Made by a program: the position numbers and the translations under genes. The notes beneath the pieces are model-generated. The model searched no databases and was not told the origin of the DNA. It saw only the letters and a list, made by a program, of their open reading frames with translations. Shown here piece after piece: positions 18,084-26,491 of a DNA stretch of 64,000 nt. This stretch comes from Flavobacterium sp. LC2016-23 (GTDB taxonomy: Bacteria; Bacteroidota; Bacteroidia; Flavobacteriales; Flavobacteriaceae): contig NZ_WKKE01000013.1 in NCBI RefSeq assembly GCF_009674775.1, forward strand, positions 111,739 through 175,738. Direction: 5' to 3'. The number at the start of each line of letters is the position of its first letter. Positions within the stretch are counted from its first letter, which is position 1.

Positions 18084-18491
18084 ATGAGCACACTAACAAA
18101 ACCAAACCACATTGGGCGAAAAATAAGCCGTATTCGTGAACTTCGTGATATGAAACAGGAAGCTTTGGCACAGGCTTTAGGCATCAGCCAGCAAACCATA
18201 TCGGCTATTGAAAACAGCGAAACCGTAGAGGAAGAAAGACTTATTGAAGTAGCAAAAGCATTGGGTGTGACGGTGGAAGCCATTAAGAATTTTTCGGAAG
18301 AAGGGATGATTAATTATTTCAATACTTTTAATGATTCAGACAATAATTTTAATCATTATAATACATGTACCTTCAATCCGTTAGATAAATTGATGGAAAC
18401 AGTAGAAGAAAACAAAAAATTGTACGAACGTTTACTGCAATCCGAAAAAGATAAAATCGAATATTTAGAAAAATTGCTACAGCAGAAATAA
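18084..18491 (+). CDS. XRE-family helix-turn-helix regulator, paralogue A
   Basis: 135 residues. An N-terminal Cro/C1-type domain (~residues 10-70: RIRELRDMKQEALAQALG, ISQQTISAIENSE, EEERLIEVAKALGVTVEAI) is followed by an Asn/Phe-rich linker and a C-terminal coiled coil (LMETVEENKKLYERLL to the end) that should dimerise or tether it. The first ~75 residues are almost identical to the protein at 44802-45182. These are common stand-alone regulators in Flavobacterium; targets are unknown. A strong terminator follows. Confidence 0.92.
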   Translation: MSTLTKPNHIGRKISRIRELRDMKQEALAQALGISQQTISAIENSETVEEERLIEVAKALGVTVEAIKNFSEEGMINYFNTFNDSDNNFNHYNTCTFNPLDKLMETVEENKKLYERLLQSEKDKIEYLEKLLQQK

Positions 18492-18501
18492 AGATATTAA
18501 A

Positions 18502-18529
18502 TCAAAAACCTTTCAGAAATGAAAGGTTT
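18502..18529 (+). terminator. Terminator of XRE paralogue A
   Basis: Stem AAAAACCTTTCA (from 18502) with TGAAAGGTTTTT (to 18529) around GAAA, followed by T-rich sequence. Confidence 0.85.
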
Positions 18530-18544
18530 TTTTATTTTAGTATT

Positions 18545-19747
18545 ATGAAAAACTCTGTCTATTCTATTCTTTTTCTTTTGGTTACGGTTTTTGGGTATAC
18601 GCAGGACAAGCCATCGCTACCAACGGGCGTTATTATCGATTCGGTGAAAGTGGCCACTGCCCCAACAGAATCGTATACTATTTATTTCCCTAAAAAATAC
18701 GATGGAAAAACACCATTGGCACTGGTTTTTATTTTCGAGCCGGCTGCGAGAGGCAAAGAAGGAATTGCACCCTTTATTCCGGCTGCAGAAACATATCAGT
18801 ATATTTTGGTATGCTCGAATACGTTAAAAAATGGATCCATCCAGAACAATATTGCCATCGCCAACCGATTATTTGATACTGTACTGGAAAACTATACCAT
18901 TGATACTTCACAACTCTATATCGCAGGTTTTTCGGGTGGCGCGCGATTGGCCAGTTATTTTGGGATCTCCACCGGCGTTTTTCAGGGCGTTATTGCGTGT
19001 GGCGCTTCTTTTAATGATATGGATAAGTTTATACCGCCTTCTAATAATTTCTCTTATGTGGGTATGGTTGGAGACCGGGATATGAATTATCAGGAAATGA
19101 CAGATAACAAAACGTGGCTGGACAACGCAAAGATCGTAAACACGCTTTTTATTGCGCATGAAGAACATGTCTGGCCTAGACCGTCTGAAATGCTTAGCGC
19201 ATTTGACTGGCTGGAAATTCAGGCCTACAGGAAAAATATAAGACCCAAAAACGATACCGTTCTGAAAAGAATTTATGACACCAATCTGCGACTAGCCGAT
19301 AGCCTAAAGGCCAATAACGAGCTGGTCCTTTCGGTGAATGCCTATGAAAAAGGGATTACTTTTTTGAATACAACTGATGATAATTTTCTAAAGGTTAAAA
19401 TTGCTGACATCAAAAAGTCCAAAGCATACAAAGAGGAAACAGCAAAAACAGAAAAGATAAAGGTTTTAGAAAATGAAATTTTAGATAAACTCTGGCATCG
19501 TTTTGACCAGGAATTAAAATCGGCCAAGCCTGTGACTAATTTTAAGTTTTGGAAATCTGAAATTAACGACCTGAATGTGATGAAAGCAGACGATAAAAAT
19601 CCGTTAGCCCAAAATATGGCTATCCGGATATTAAACTGGTTTCAGATTTCGGTTTATGAAACCGGGCAGGAAAATAAACGAAACCAGCAAAATGACAAAT
19701 TTGCGTATTGTCAGGAATTGTATAAAATGATTACGGAAGTAAATTAA
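18545..19747 (+). CDS. Secreted alpha/beta-hydrolase-fold protein
   Basis: 400 residues with a signal peptide ending near YTQ20. The nucleophile elbow is GFSGGAR with Ser130; a likely catalytic His is His208 in HEEHVWP, which is the usual end of the PHB-depolymerase-like fold, and an Asp lies in VGDRDM (~177-179). After the ~220-residue hydrolase domain is a helical C-terminal region (~225-400) rich in Lys/Glu that I do not recognise. Substrate unknown; an esterase or peptidase acting in the periplasm is plausible. Confidence 0.8.
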   Translation: MKNSVYSILFLLVTVFGYTQDKPSLPTGVIIDSVKVATAPTESYTIYFPKKYDGKTPLALVFIFEPAARGKEGIAPFIPAAETYQYILVCSNTLKNGSIQNNIAIANRLFDTVLENYTIDTSQLYIAGFSGGARLASYFGISTGVFQGVIACGASFNDMDKFIPPSNNFSYVGMVGDRDMNYQEMTDNKTWLDNAKIVNTLFIAHEEHVWPRPSEMLSAFDWLEIQAYRKNIRPKNDTVLKRIYDTNLRLADSLKANNELVLSVNAYEKGITFLNTTDDNFLKVKIADIKKSKAYKEETAKTEKIKVLENEILDKLWHRFDQELKSAKPVTNFKFWKSEINDLNVMKADDKNPLAQNMAIRILNWFQISVYETGQENKRNQQNDKFAYCQELYKMITEVN

Positions 19748-19762
19748 AGAAAAAATTTAGTC

Positions 19763-19877
19763 TGTGGCAAAATAAAAAAGAAATTAATTTTGCCACGATT
19801 TTTGTGGCAAAATAAAACAGAATTAATTTTTGCCACAATTTGTGTGGCAAATAAAAATAAATTAATTTTTTGCCACA
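19763..19877. repeat. Three tandem copies of a TGTGGCAAA...TTTGCCACA hairpin
   Basis: TGTGGC occurs at 19763, 19803 and 19843 and GCCAC ends near 19796, 19836 and 19876, giving a period of 40 nt. Each unit can fold into its own hairpin of about 10 bp with an AATTAAT-rich loop. Located directly after the hydrolase gene. Confidence 0.85.
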
Positions 19878-19900
19878 GCTTTTTTATTGCATTACAAAAA

Positions 19901-19927
19901 AAAGACAGCTCTGGAAAAGCTGTCTTT
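19901..19927 (-). terminator. Terminator of the small secreted protein gene at 19952
   Basis: Stem AAAGACAGCT (19901-19910) with AGCTGTCTTT (19918-19927); the minus strand runs into an eight-base T-tract. Confidence 0.85.
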
Positions 19928-19951
19928 TGATGTTCTAATTAAAACCAAAAA

Positions 19952-20338
19952 TTAACGACGGAATGCCGGACTTTCGTTTACAGATTCGTCAAGTTTAACT
20001 GTTTTTGATTTTTTAGCTGAAACAGTGATTTCATGTTTTGCAATTTTTCCATTCTCATTTACTTCCAAAGTATAAGTTCCGGCTGGATACGCCTCTAAAC
20101 TTAATGTTTTTGAAATTTCTAATTCATGTGCAACAGATGTTCCTGTGTACAATAAATTATTGTTTGCATCGAAGATTGAAAAGCTTGATTTTTCAACGGT
20201 GTTTAAAGTAAAGCTAACTACTTTTCCGTTACCGGTTTTTATATACAAGATATAATCCCCTTTTCCATCAATTGCGTAGGTTAAAATAGTTGTAAAAAGT
20301 ACGGCTACAACTAAGCCCAATTTGGTAAATTTTGTCAT
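19952..20338 (-). CDS. Small secreted beta-sandwich protein, paralogue 1 (divergent)
   Basis: 128 residues with a signal peptide (to TYA). The mature part is an all-beta domain with the core pattern FSIFDANNNLLYTG...YPAGTYTLEV, which resembles the fold of type IX sorting domains, though here it makes up the whole protein. It is a distant relative of the two genes upstream (20704 and 21577); shared features are YAIDG after the signal, KVVSF/KVITF, and LE.YP.GTY. A Lys-rich segment and NESPAFRR end the chain. Function unknown. Confidence 0.78.
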   Translation of the reverse strand: MTKFTKLGLVVAVLFTTILTYAIDGKGDYILYIKTGNGKVVSFTLNTVEKSSFSIFDANNNLLYTGTSVAHELEISKTLSLEAYPAGTYTLEVNENGKIAKHEITVSAKKSKTVKLDESVNESPAFRR

Positions 20339-20610
20339 GTTTTTTTAAAATTTTAATATTAAAGGTGGTTGCGCAAAACTAGAAAAAGAAATTGAATTTT
20401 ATGCAAAAAAATATCTTTTTTACAGACATAAGTTGCTGAATTAAAACTCTTTCTGTGTTTTGTCTGAACTATGTACGCAATTACTGGGCTTTTGGATGTT
20501 TTGAAGATGCTTTTTTTTAATGCCTTAAAAAACAGTCTTTTAAAATTATTAAGAATAATTTTTCAATTGAAAAATAACGAAGGCGGTTTAGTAAAATTTA
20601 GGCATAAAAA
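20339..20610. other. Non-coding stretch between small secreted protein genes
   Basis: About 270 bp of AT-rich DNA upstream of the gene at 19952. No gene, repeat copy or clear promoter was found; it lacks the conserved upstream element present before the two related genes. Confidence 0.4.
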
Positions 20611-20638
20611 AACAGCTCGATAACCACAAAGAGCTGTT
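20611..20638 (-). terminator. Terminator of paralogue 2
   Basis: AACAGCTC (20611-20618) pairs with GAGCTGTT (20631-20638); a T-tract follows on the minus strand. The same hairpin with the identical loop recurs at 21471-21498 after paralogue 3. Confidence 0.85.
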
Positions 20639-20703
20639 CTTAAACCATTAGTTTTTTACTTTAACCATTAACCTTATTTTTATACCAATGTGGGTACAAA
20701 TTT

Positions 20704-21108
20704 TTAACGGGCTGCTACGTTGCTGTTTTTAGCAAAACCAGCTTTGTAAACAGATGAAACTGCCTTTTTTGATAAAACAGATGTTCCGTCAGTAACGGTA
20801 ATTTCGTGTCTCACTTTTTTTACATTATCTTCTACTTCTAGGAAATAAGTTCCTTCCGGAAATTCTTCTAAGCTAAAAGTTCTCAAAATGCCCTCTTTAC
20901 CTGAAGCGCTTTCAGAATAAATCAGAGTACCTTCATTGTCATAGATCGCTAAATTCGCTTTTTTAACCTGGTTAAGGGCGAACGTAATTACTTTTCCATT
21001 CGCTTTTAATACATGAAGATTAAAATCTTCATTCCCGTCGATTGCATAAGAGCTCATTCCTGTAAAAAGCACTGCACATACTAAACTTAATTTTAAACTT
21101 TTTTTCAT
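20704..21108 (-). CDS. Small secreted beta-sandwich protein, paralogue 2
   Basis: 134 residues; signal peptide MKKSLKLSLVCAVLFTGMSSYA. The mature domain has KVITFALNQVKKANLAIYD and FPEGTYFLEVEDNVKK, an all-beta pattern like a sorting-domain fold. It is about 80% identical to the neighbour at 21577 over most of its length, and the terminator and upstream region are duplicated too, so the two arose by tandem duplication of a whole transcription unit. Role unknown, possibly surface or stress related. Confidence 0.85.
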   Translation of the reverse strand: MKKSLKLSLVCAVLFTGMSSYAIDGNEDFNLHVLKANGKVITFALNQVKKANLAIYDNEGTLIYSESASGKEGILRTFSLEEFPEGTYFLEVEDNVKKVRHEITVTDGTSVLSKKAVSSVYKAGFAKNSNVAAR

Positions 21109-21204
21109 GACTTTTGTTTTTAAATTAATAGTTCTAATTCTCTGATGCTAAATTACTTATGTCTTACAGAATTGTACACAACTCCATTAGCTTATTTAGA
21201 TGCT

Positions 21205-21300
21205 GTATTCTCATTTACGAAACCGTTATAGGTTAAAATTTGAATTATATTTATCGTTTTTGTTAATTAGGTTGTTATTTTTTAATGTTTCGTTTAAATT
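21205..21300. promoter_or_regulatory. Conserved upstream element, copy 1 (ACGAAACCGTTATAGG)
   Basis: Contains ACGAAACCGTTATAGGTTAA followed by an AATTTGAATTAT tract, about 100 bp before the start of paralogue 2. AACC and GGTT form a short inverted repeat around GTTATA. Further copies are at 22081-22170 and 22341-22425. Confidence 0.6.
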
Positions 21301-21352
21301 AAGAGAATGTAAATTTATCTCTTGTTCTTACAAAAAAATGCCATTGTAAAAT

Positions 21353-21452
21353 TTAACCGCAAGGGTCGCAATGAAATAAAACGCAAAGTTCGCAAAGCGT
21401 ATCATTAATAACTTTGCGAACTTTGCGTAACTCCTGGCGTCTTTGCGGTTAA
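21353..21452. repeat. TTAACCGC-family inverted repeat, copy
   Basis: TTAACCGC at the left end and GCGGTTAA at the right end (to 21452), with CGCAAAGTTCGCAAAGCG and CTTTGCGAACTTTGCG arms inside. Lies between two paralogous genes. Confidence 0.8.
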
Positions 21453-21470
21453 AAAAAAAGGCATAAAAAA

Positions 21471-21498
21471 AACAGCTCGATAACCACAAAGAGCTGTT
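21471..21498 (-). terminator. Terminator of paralogue 3
   Basis: Identical hairpin to that at 20611-20638, including the loop. Confidence 0.85.
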
Positions 21499-21576
21499 TT
21501 AAAAAACAATTGAATGTTTTTAAACTTTACTAACTATCTAACCTCATTTTTATACTGTATGCGAGTATAAACTTTT

Positions 21577-21984
21577 CTAGCGTGTTGCTACGCTTGTATT
21601 TTTAGCATTTGAATCTGCTTTATATGTAGATGAAACTGCTTTTGAAGATAAAACAGATTTTTCATCAGTCACAATAATTTCATGTCTTACTTTTTTTGCA
21701 TTGTCTTCAACTTCTAAGAAGTAAGTTCCTTCCGGAAATTCTTCTAAGCTGAAAGTTCTAAGGATCCCGTCTTTACCTGAAGCATTTTCAGAATATATTA
21801 AAGTTCCGCTTTTATCGTAAATAGAAAGGCTTGCTTTTTTAACCTGGTTAAGAGCAAAGGTTATTACTTTACCGTTTGCTTTTAATACGTGAAGATTGAA
21901 ATCTTCGTTCCCGTCAATTGCATAAGTACTCATTCCTGTAAAAAGCACTGCGCATACTACACTAAGTTTTAAGATCTTTTTCAT
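21577..21984 (-). CDS. Small secreted beta-sandwich protein, paralogue 3
   Basis: 135 residues, signal peptide to TYA, then YAIDGNEDFNLHVLKANGK, KVITFALNQVKKASLSIYD and FPEGTYFLEVEDNAKK. Close copy of the gene at 20704. Divergent from the AraC regulator at 22434, which carries a copy of the same upstream element, so it is a plausible target of that regulator. Confidence 0.85.
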   Translation of the reverse strand: MKKILKLSVVCAVLFTGMSTYAIDGNEDFNLHVLKANGKVITFALNQVKKASLSIYDKSGTLIYSENASGKDGILRTFSLEEFPEGTYFLEVEDNAKKVRHEIIVTDEKSVLSSKAVSSTYKADSNAKNTSVATR

Positions 21985-22080
21985 GGCTTTATTTTTTTAA
22001 ATTGTTGTTCTTATTTGTTGATGCTAAATTACTTCGGCTATACATTTTTTAGCACAACTCTATTTGCCAATTTATATGCT

Positions 22081-22170
22081 ATATTCTCATTTACGAAACC
22101 GTTATAGGTTAAAATTTGAATTATTTTAGGTGTTTTTGTTAATTAGGCTGTTATTTTTCAATGTTTTTTA
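22081..22170. promoter_or_regulatory. Conserved upstream element, copy 2
   Basis: Same ACGAAACCGTTATAGGTTAA core (22093 onward) and flanks (TTTTTGTTAATTAGGCTGTTATTTTT-like tail) as copy 1; about 100 bp before paralogue 3. Confidence 0.6.
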
Positions 22171-22340
22171 AAAAATGAAGTTTATTAAAATTTTCTGTTT
22201 TTCTTACAAATATGTCATATACGCATAAAAACTCCCAATTAAATACGATTTATAAAAAAATAAGCGGGAAAAAAAATGACACCTCAAAAAAAGCAGTGTT
22301 TTGCCAATAATTCAGGATAAGATAATTTAGATATTTTGTG

Positions 22341-22425
22341 CTTTATTCTCAATTGCGAAACCGTTATAGGTTAAAATTTGAATTATTTTAGGTAATTTTG
22401 TTAAATTTGCTATTATTTTTTAAAG
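22341..22425. promoter_or_regulatory. Conserved upstream element, copy 3, before the AraC gene
   Basis: Core GCGAAACCGTTATAGGTTAA (22355 onward) with the AATTTGAATTATTTTAGGT tail. It has the same plus-strand orientation as the other copies but ends just before the AraC start codon, suggesting autoregulation. Confidence 0.6.
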
Positions 22426-22433
22426 ATTTGATT

Positions 22434-23306
22434 ATGAAGACTATCGCCCCGGCTCTTGAAGTCATCTCTAATTCGTACGGAAGTTCTTTTGCCTATACGA
22501 AACATGCTCAGAAGACCAATAGCAAAGCGCATTTGTGGCATTATCATCCCGAAATTGAATTGGTTTATATAAATGGTGGCGCCGGAAAAAGACAAATTGG
22601 AAGTCATGTTTCTTATTATACTAATGGAAGTCTGCTTTTAATCGGCTCTAATTTGCCTCATTGTGGTTTCACCAATGAACAAACCGGAAATATAAATGAA
22701 GTGGTTATTCATATTAAACCTGAATTTTTAGGGAATGACTTTTTTGCCATACCGGAAATGAAAAAGATTCAGAATATTTTGAGTCAGTCGAAAGCCGGAA
22801 TCGCTTTTGGAGGAGAAACCAAAAAGAAAATAGGGGAGAAGATCGAAATGATGGAAAACCAGCTTCCGTTAGAACGCCTCATGACGCTGCTGAGTATTTT
22901 GGATGAATTAGAATCTTCAGACGAATATACAATACTAAATGCCGATGGCTTTTCTCTCGAACTCAATACGCAGGACAATGATCGGATCAATGTGGTTTTC
23001 AATTACGTGAAAGATCATTTTCAGGAATCGATCGCTATAGATGAAGTTTCGAGCCTGGTAAGTATGACAACGCCTTCGTTTTGCCGCTACTTCAAAAAAA
23101 TATCCAACAAAACCTTTACGGAGTTTGTAAACGAATATCGTTTGGTGCACGCCTCTAAACTTCTGGCAGAAAAACCTATTACGATAAATGAAGTTTGCTA
23201 CGAAAGTGGTTTTAATAATTTCAGCCACTTTAGCAAGTCCTTTAAACAATATACCGGTAAAAGCGCTTCGCAATACCGAAATGAACATAAGATCATTATT
23301 AAGTAA
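22434..23306 (+). CDS. AraC-family transcriptional regulator with cupin sensor
   Basis: 290 residues from the ATG at 22434; an in-frame ATG at 22398 would add a hydrophobic 12-residue stretch inside the conserved upstream element and is unlikely. An N-terminal cupin (HYHPEIELVYINGGAG, then GSNLPHCGF; residues ~30-110) is followed by the double helix-turn-helix at the C-terminus (IDEVSSLVSMTTPSFCRYFKK and CYESGFNNFSHFSKSFKQYTG). Such regulators usually bind a sugar or small ligand. Likely controls itself and the divergent small secreted proteins through the shared upstream element; this is inference. Confidence 0.92.
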   Translation: MKTIAPALEVISNSYGSSFAYTKHAQKTNSKAHLWHYHPEIELVYINGGAGKRQIGSHVSYYTNGSLLLIGSNLPHCGFTNEQTGNINEVVIHIKPEFLGNDFFAIPEMKKIQNILSQSKAGIAFGGETKKKIGEKIEMMENQLPLERLMTLLSILDELESSDEYTILNADGFSLELNTQDNDRINVVFNYVKDHFQESIAIDEVSSLVSMTTPSFCRYFKKISNKTFTEFVNEYRLVHASKLLAEKPITINEVCYESGFNNFSHFSKSFKQYTGKSASQYRNEHKIIIK

Positions 23307-23314
23307 AGCCTGGC

Positions 23315-23430
23315 TAACCGCAAGGCTTTTTTTAACCGCAAGGTTAGCAAAGTTTTTTAAAATCCAGCTTTGAGAACCTTGCGGTTAAACTCACGATGTA
23401 ATTAAAAATCTTTGCGACCTTTGCGGTTAA
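23315..23430. repeat. TTAACCGC-family repeat, compound copy
   Basis: A partial unit (TAACCGCAAGG at 23315) is followed by a full one, TTAACCGC at 23332 to GCGGTTAA at 23388, and then by a lone right arm TTTGCGGTTAA ending at 23430. Confidence 0.75.
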
Positions 23431-23472
23431 GCCTGCACAATGTAAATGCTGTGAACCTTAGCGTTAAATCTA

Positions 23473-23502
23473 CCAATCCTACAAAAAAAGGGATTGGATT
23501 TT
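23473..23502 (+). terminator. Likely terminator downstream of the AraC gene
   Basis: CCAATCC (23473-23479) pairs with GGATTGG (23491-23497) and is followed by ATTTTTC. Confidence 0.6.
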
Positions 23503-23561
23503 TCATATACTATATTCTGAAACAGTTATATTTACAATCCCTAATCAGAAAAAATATCAAT

Positions 23562-24431
23562 ATGAAAAACTTTAGATTTTTAGCGTTTGCATTTTTATTG
23601 TGCATTTCCTCAATGGGTTATGCCGCAAAAGTAGATACTTTGCAAATTGCCAGTACAGCTATGGGCAAAACCTACAAAGCCGCAGTTGTTTTACCGAACT
23701 CTTATGCGAAAAGCAAATCGACCTTTCCGGTGCTGTATTTGTTACACGGTGCTTACGGGCATTTTAGTGATTGGTTAAAAAATACACCCAACAAGAAATT
23801 AGTACAAGGCTTATCTGATCAGTACAATATTATTATTGTAATGCCCGAAGGAGAGACTTTTAGTTTTTATCTGGACAGTCCGGTAAACAAGGAAAGTCAG
23901 TTTGAAACTTTTATCACGCAGGAAGTCATTCAGAAAGTAGATAAAACATACCGAACCATAAGTAACAGGAGCGGACGTGTGATTACAGGACTTTCTATGG
24001 GCGGTCACGGCGCATTGTACTTGTCGGCCAGACATCCCGATTTGTTTTGTGCTGCCGGAAGCATGAGCGGAGCGGTAGATATGGGCGCAATGCTCAACCG
24101 GGATTCTTCAGCTCAGGTGATAAAATTAATGCAGCCTGTTTTTGGCGATAAAAGCAGCAACTCTGAATTGTACGAGCAGAATTCCGTATTGGGAATGCTC
24201 GACAAAATCAAAGCGAACAAATTGTCTTTAATTATAGATTGTGGTGTGGATGATTTTTTAATAGAACCCAACAGAGAGCTACACCGAAGATTGGTCTATA
24301 ATAAGGTAGATCACGATTACACCGAACGTCCGGGAGCACACACCTGGGAGTATTGGGAAAATTCACTTCCGTACCATGTCTTGTTTTTTAATAAAATATT
24401 GCTTAAAAATCAGGTAGTTATCAAGAAATAA
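23562..24431 (+). CDS. Secreted esterase of the esterase D / antigen 85 family
   Basis: 289 residues from the ATG at 23562, which gives a clean signal peptide (MKNFRFLAFAFLLCISSMGYA); the longer frame from 23412 runs through repeat DNA. The esterase fold shows YLLHGAYGHFSDW (oxyanion region), nucleophile elbow GLSMGGHGA, acid residue in DCGVDDFL, and the catalytic His in PGAHTWEYW. Homologues are tributyrin esterases and S-formylglutathione-hydrolase-like enzymes, and several release acetyl or feruloyl groups from polysaccharides. Exact substrate unknown. Confidence 0.88.
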   Translation: MKNFRFLAFAFLLCISSMGYAAKVDTLQIASTAMGKTYKAAVVLPNSYAKSKSTFPVLYLLHGAYGHFSDWLKNTPNKKLVQGLSDQYNIIIVMPEGETFSFYLDSPVNKESQFETFITQEVIQKVDKTYRTISNRSGRVITGLSMGGHGALYLSARHPDLFCAAGSMSGAVDMGAMLNRDSSAQVIKLMQPVFGDKSSNSELYEQNSVLGMLDKIKANKLSLIIDCGVDDFLIEPNRELHRRLVYNKVDHDYTERPGAHTWEYWENSLPYHVLFFNKILLKNQVVIKK

Positions 24432-24555
24432 CGCAAAAGGATATAATAAAAAATAGTAAAAATTAATAAAATTTATAACAAATTAGTTGCATTTGCTTTT
24501 TTTGGTTTGGTTTTTGGAATACCTTTATATATAAACCTAAAAATATATAAAAGTT

Positions 24556-25056
24556 ATGAAAAAGATACTTACGCTTTTCGCAGTTGTTGGATTAATAATA
24601 TTTACTAGCTGTGAAGGACCGGACGGGCCTCCGGGTTTGGATGCACCACTTCCTCAAGCATTTACTGTTAATAATGTTAATTTAGTAAGGGTGACTAATA
24701 ATCAATACGAATTTACACGTACTTTTAATCAATATGTTGGTGGAGATTTGTTTAATGATGAAACAGTTTTAATATACAGAAAAACCGGTACAACGAATGC
24801 GGGAGCTCCAGTTTGGCAATTGTTACCAAATGTAATTAACTATAATAATGGTGATATAGCTGATTATTTCTTTGATTATAGTAAAGAAGATTTTCTTATT
24901 ACTGTAACAGCTTCTTTTAATTTAGCTACAGAACCAAGTTTAATAAATAGTCAAACTTTTAGAGTAGTAATCTCTCCTTCTGATTTAATTGCTGGAGTTA
25001 ATAAAAATAATTATCTAGATGTTGCTAAAACATTAAAATTAGATGAATTGAAATAA
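24556..25056 (+). CDS. Hypothetical lipoprotein with a collagen-like Gly-Pro start
   Basis: 166 residues. Lipobox FTSC puts the lipidated Cys at ~residue 19, immediately followed by EGPDGPPGLDAP, a short collagen-like Gly-x-y run. Many Flavobacterium lipoproteins have this CxGPxGPxG linker. The rest is a beta-rich domain (NQYEFTRTFNQYV, DFLITVTASFNL) of unknown function. AT-richer than the esterase gene before it. Its bidirectional terminator separates it from the converging gene at 25127. Confidence 0.78.
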   Translation: MKKILTLFAVVGLIIFTSCEGPDGPPGLDAPLPQAFTVNNVNLVRVTNNQYEFTRTFNQYVGGDLFNDETVLIYRKTGTTNAGAPVWQLLPNVINYNNGDIADYFFDYSKEDFLITVTASFNLATEPSLINSQTFRVVISPSDLIAGVNKNNYLDVAKTLKLDELK

Positions 25057-25090
25057 ATTGAATTTAAGATTTTAATCTAGAATTTATAAA

Positions 25091-25117
25091 AAAAGGAAAT
25101 CGTAAGATTTCCTTTTT
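25091..25117. terminator. Bidirectional terminator between converging genes
   Basis: AAAGGAAATC and GATTTCCTTT pair around GTAA with an A-tract before and a T-tract after. Confidence 0.85.
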
Positions 25118-25126
25118 TTATTTGTT

Positions 25127-26491
25127 TTATTGTTTAATGAAGGTTCTTTGAACTATACCTATATATTGATTTTCAATTGTAATAAAATAAGCGCCAGCTG
25201 GAAAATCGGAAACATTTATACTTATCAGCTTAGGATTTAAAACTGAAAAATTATTTGAATTTACTATATTTCCCAGGATATTTGAAATTGTTAATTTTGC
25301 ATCTGATATATTAAAAGTGCATTCAATATTTAAAATTGAAGAAGCTGGATTAGGGTATATTTGAATGTAGGGTAAAGATGCAGTTCCATCTAAAGAAGTT
25401 TCGTTGCTGTAGCTTGTAGCTGTTCCGTAAATTAAGATGTTTTTTACAATCGAATAATCAATATTGACAATTCTTCTGTATTTATAAGACGATTCGAATT
25501 TATATCCACCTCTTCTGTCTCTGCCAATGTTAAGTGGTTGTGAAGGAAGATAATCTTTAGATGTGGCTCCAGGAATGTTGGACCATGTTGAAGTTGGATA
25601 AGCTCCTGTAGTACTTTGACTTTGCCATTGATAATTTATTGATCGAATTTTAAAATTAATTCCTTGTTCTATAGGATTGTCGACACTAGCAATTGATCCT
25701 GTAATGATTGTGGGATTTTCGAAACTAGTAGGGGATTGAATTTTTAAAATTTGGTCACAGCAAATGGTATTATTAAAACGCAATCCTCTAACTACAATCT
25801 TTATTTCATTGCTTACCCTTGAGATATTTTTGTAAATAGCTATTCTTCTAACTGAATAGTTAGTATTTTCAAAATTTGAAAGCTGGGAGGGGTCGGAAAA
25901 ATTTAAATCTTCGTTTGTTTCGTTTGGAATAGTTATCCAAGGGTTTGAATATAATTCAGTGTTTTTATATTCCCACTTGTAACCATCGACATCAGTTATG
26001 TTATCACCCCTTTGATTTTTGTGTGTAGGATCTTGTAAAATATTTAAATTTACTTTCGAAGCAAATCCGTATAAATTCAATGTTTTAACACTAGATAATT
26101 CATAGTAGCCATCTGAATTAGGGACACTATTTGTAGATATCGAGTTGGTAAGAATTGGAGTAGGAACAACCGTAATTGTAACTGTATTACTTTGATTTGG
26201 AAATTCACCGCCATATCGGTATCCTAATTTTCTTGTAACCGTAATGTTTTTTAATTCCGGCGCATAATCAAAATACAATATCCTGTTTATGTCATCTAAT
26301 TTTGGAGATTCGCCATTTCTTGTATTGATCCATTGGCTATTAATTCCGTAGGGCTCTCCCTGATAGGGGTTTAAATATTGTGAACCTGTAATGGGAGCAG
26401 GTTTGTCTCCCTGTCTGATTGTTTGATTGCAGCATAATGTATTCGAAATTTGTTTAGGATTAGGAGCATCAGCAGGAGGATTTAGGGTTGT
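25127..26491 (-). pseudogene. 3' part of a type IX-secreted protein separated from its start by an in-frame TGA
   Basis: The frame is open from directly after the TGA at 26492-26494 down to the stop at 25127 and is in the same frame as the gene at 26492-26932. It begins TTLNPPADAPNPKQISNTLCC and contains Ig-like repeats (CCDQILKIQSP, KTLNLYGF, YKRRIVNI-like strands). It ends with a classic type IX sorting domain: IYPNPASSILNIE, LTISNILGNIV, ISINVSDFPAGAYFITIEN and terminal KQ. No good internal start is visible; the first frame-caller start is a TTG at 26278, inside conserved-looking sequence. Most likely one 601-codon gene broken by a nonsense change, a sequencing error, or decoded by readthrough. 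Confidence 0.75.
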
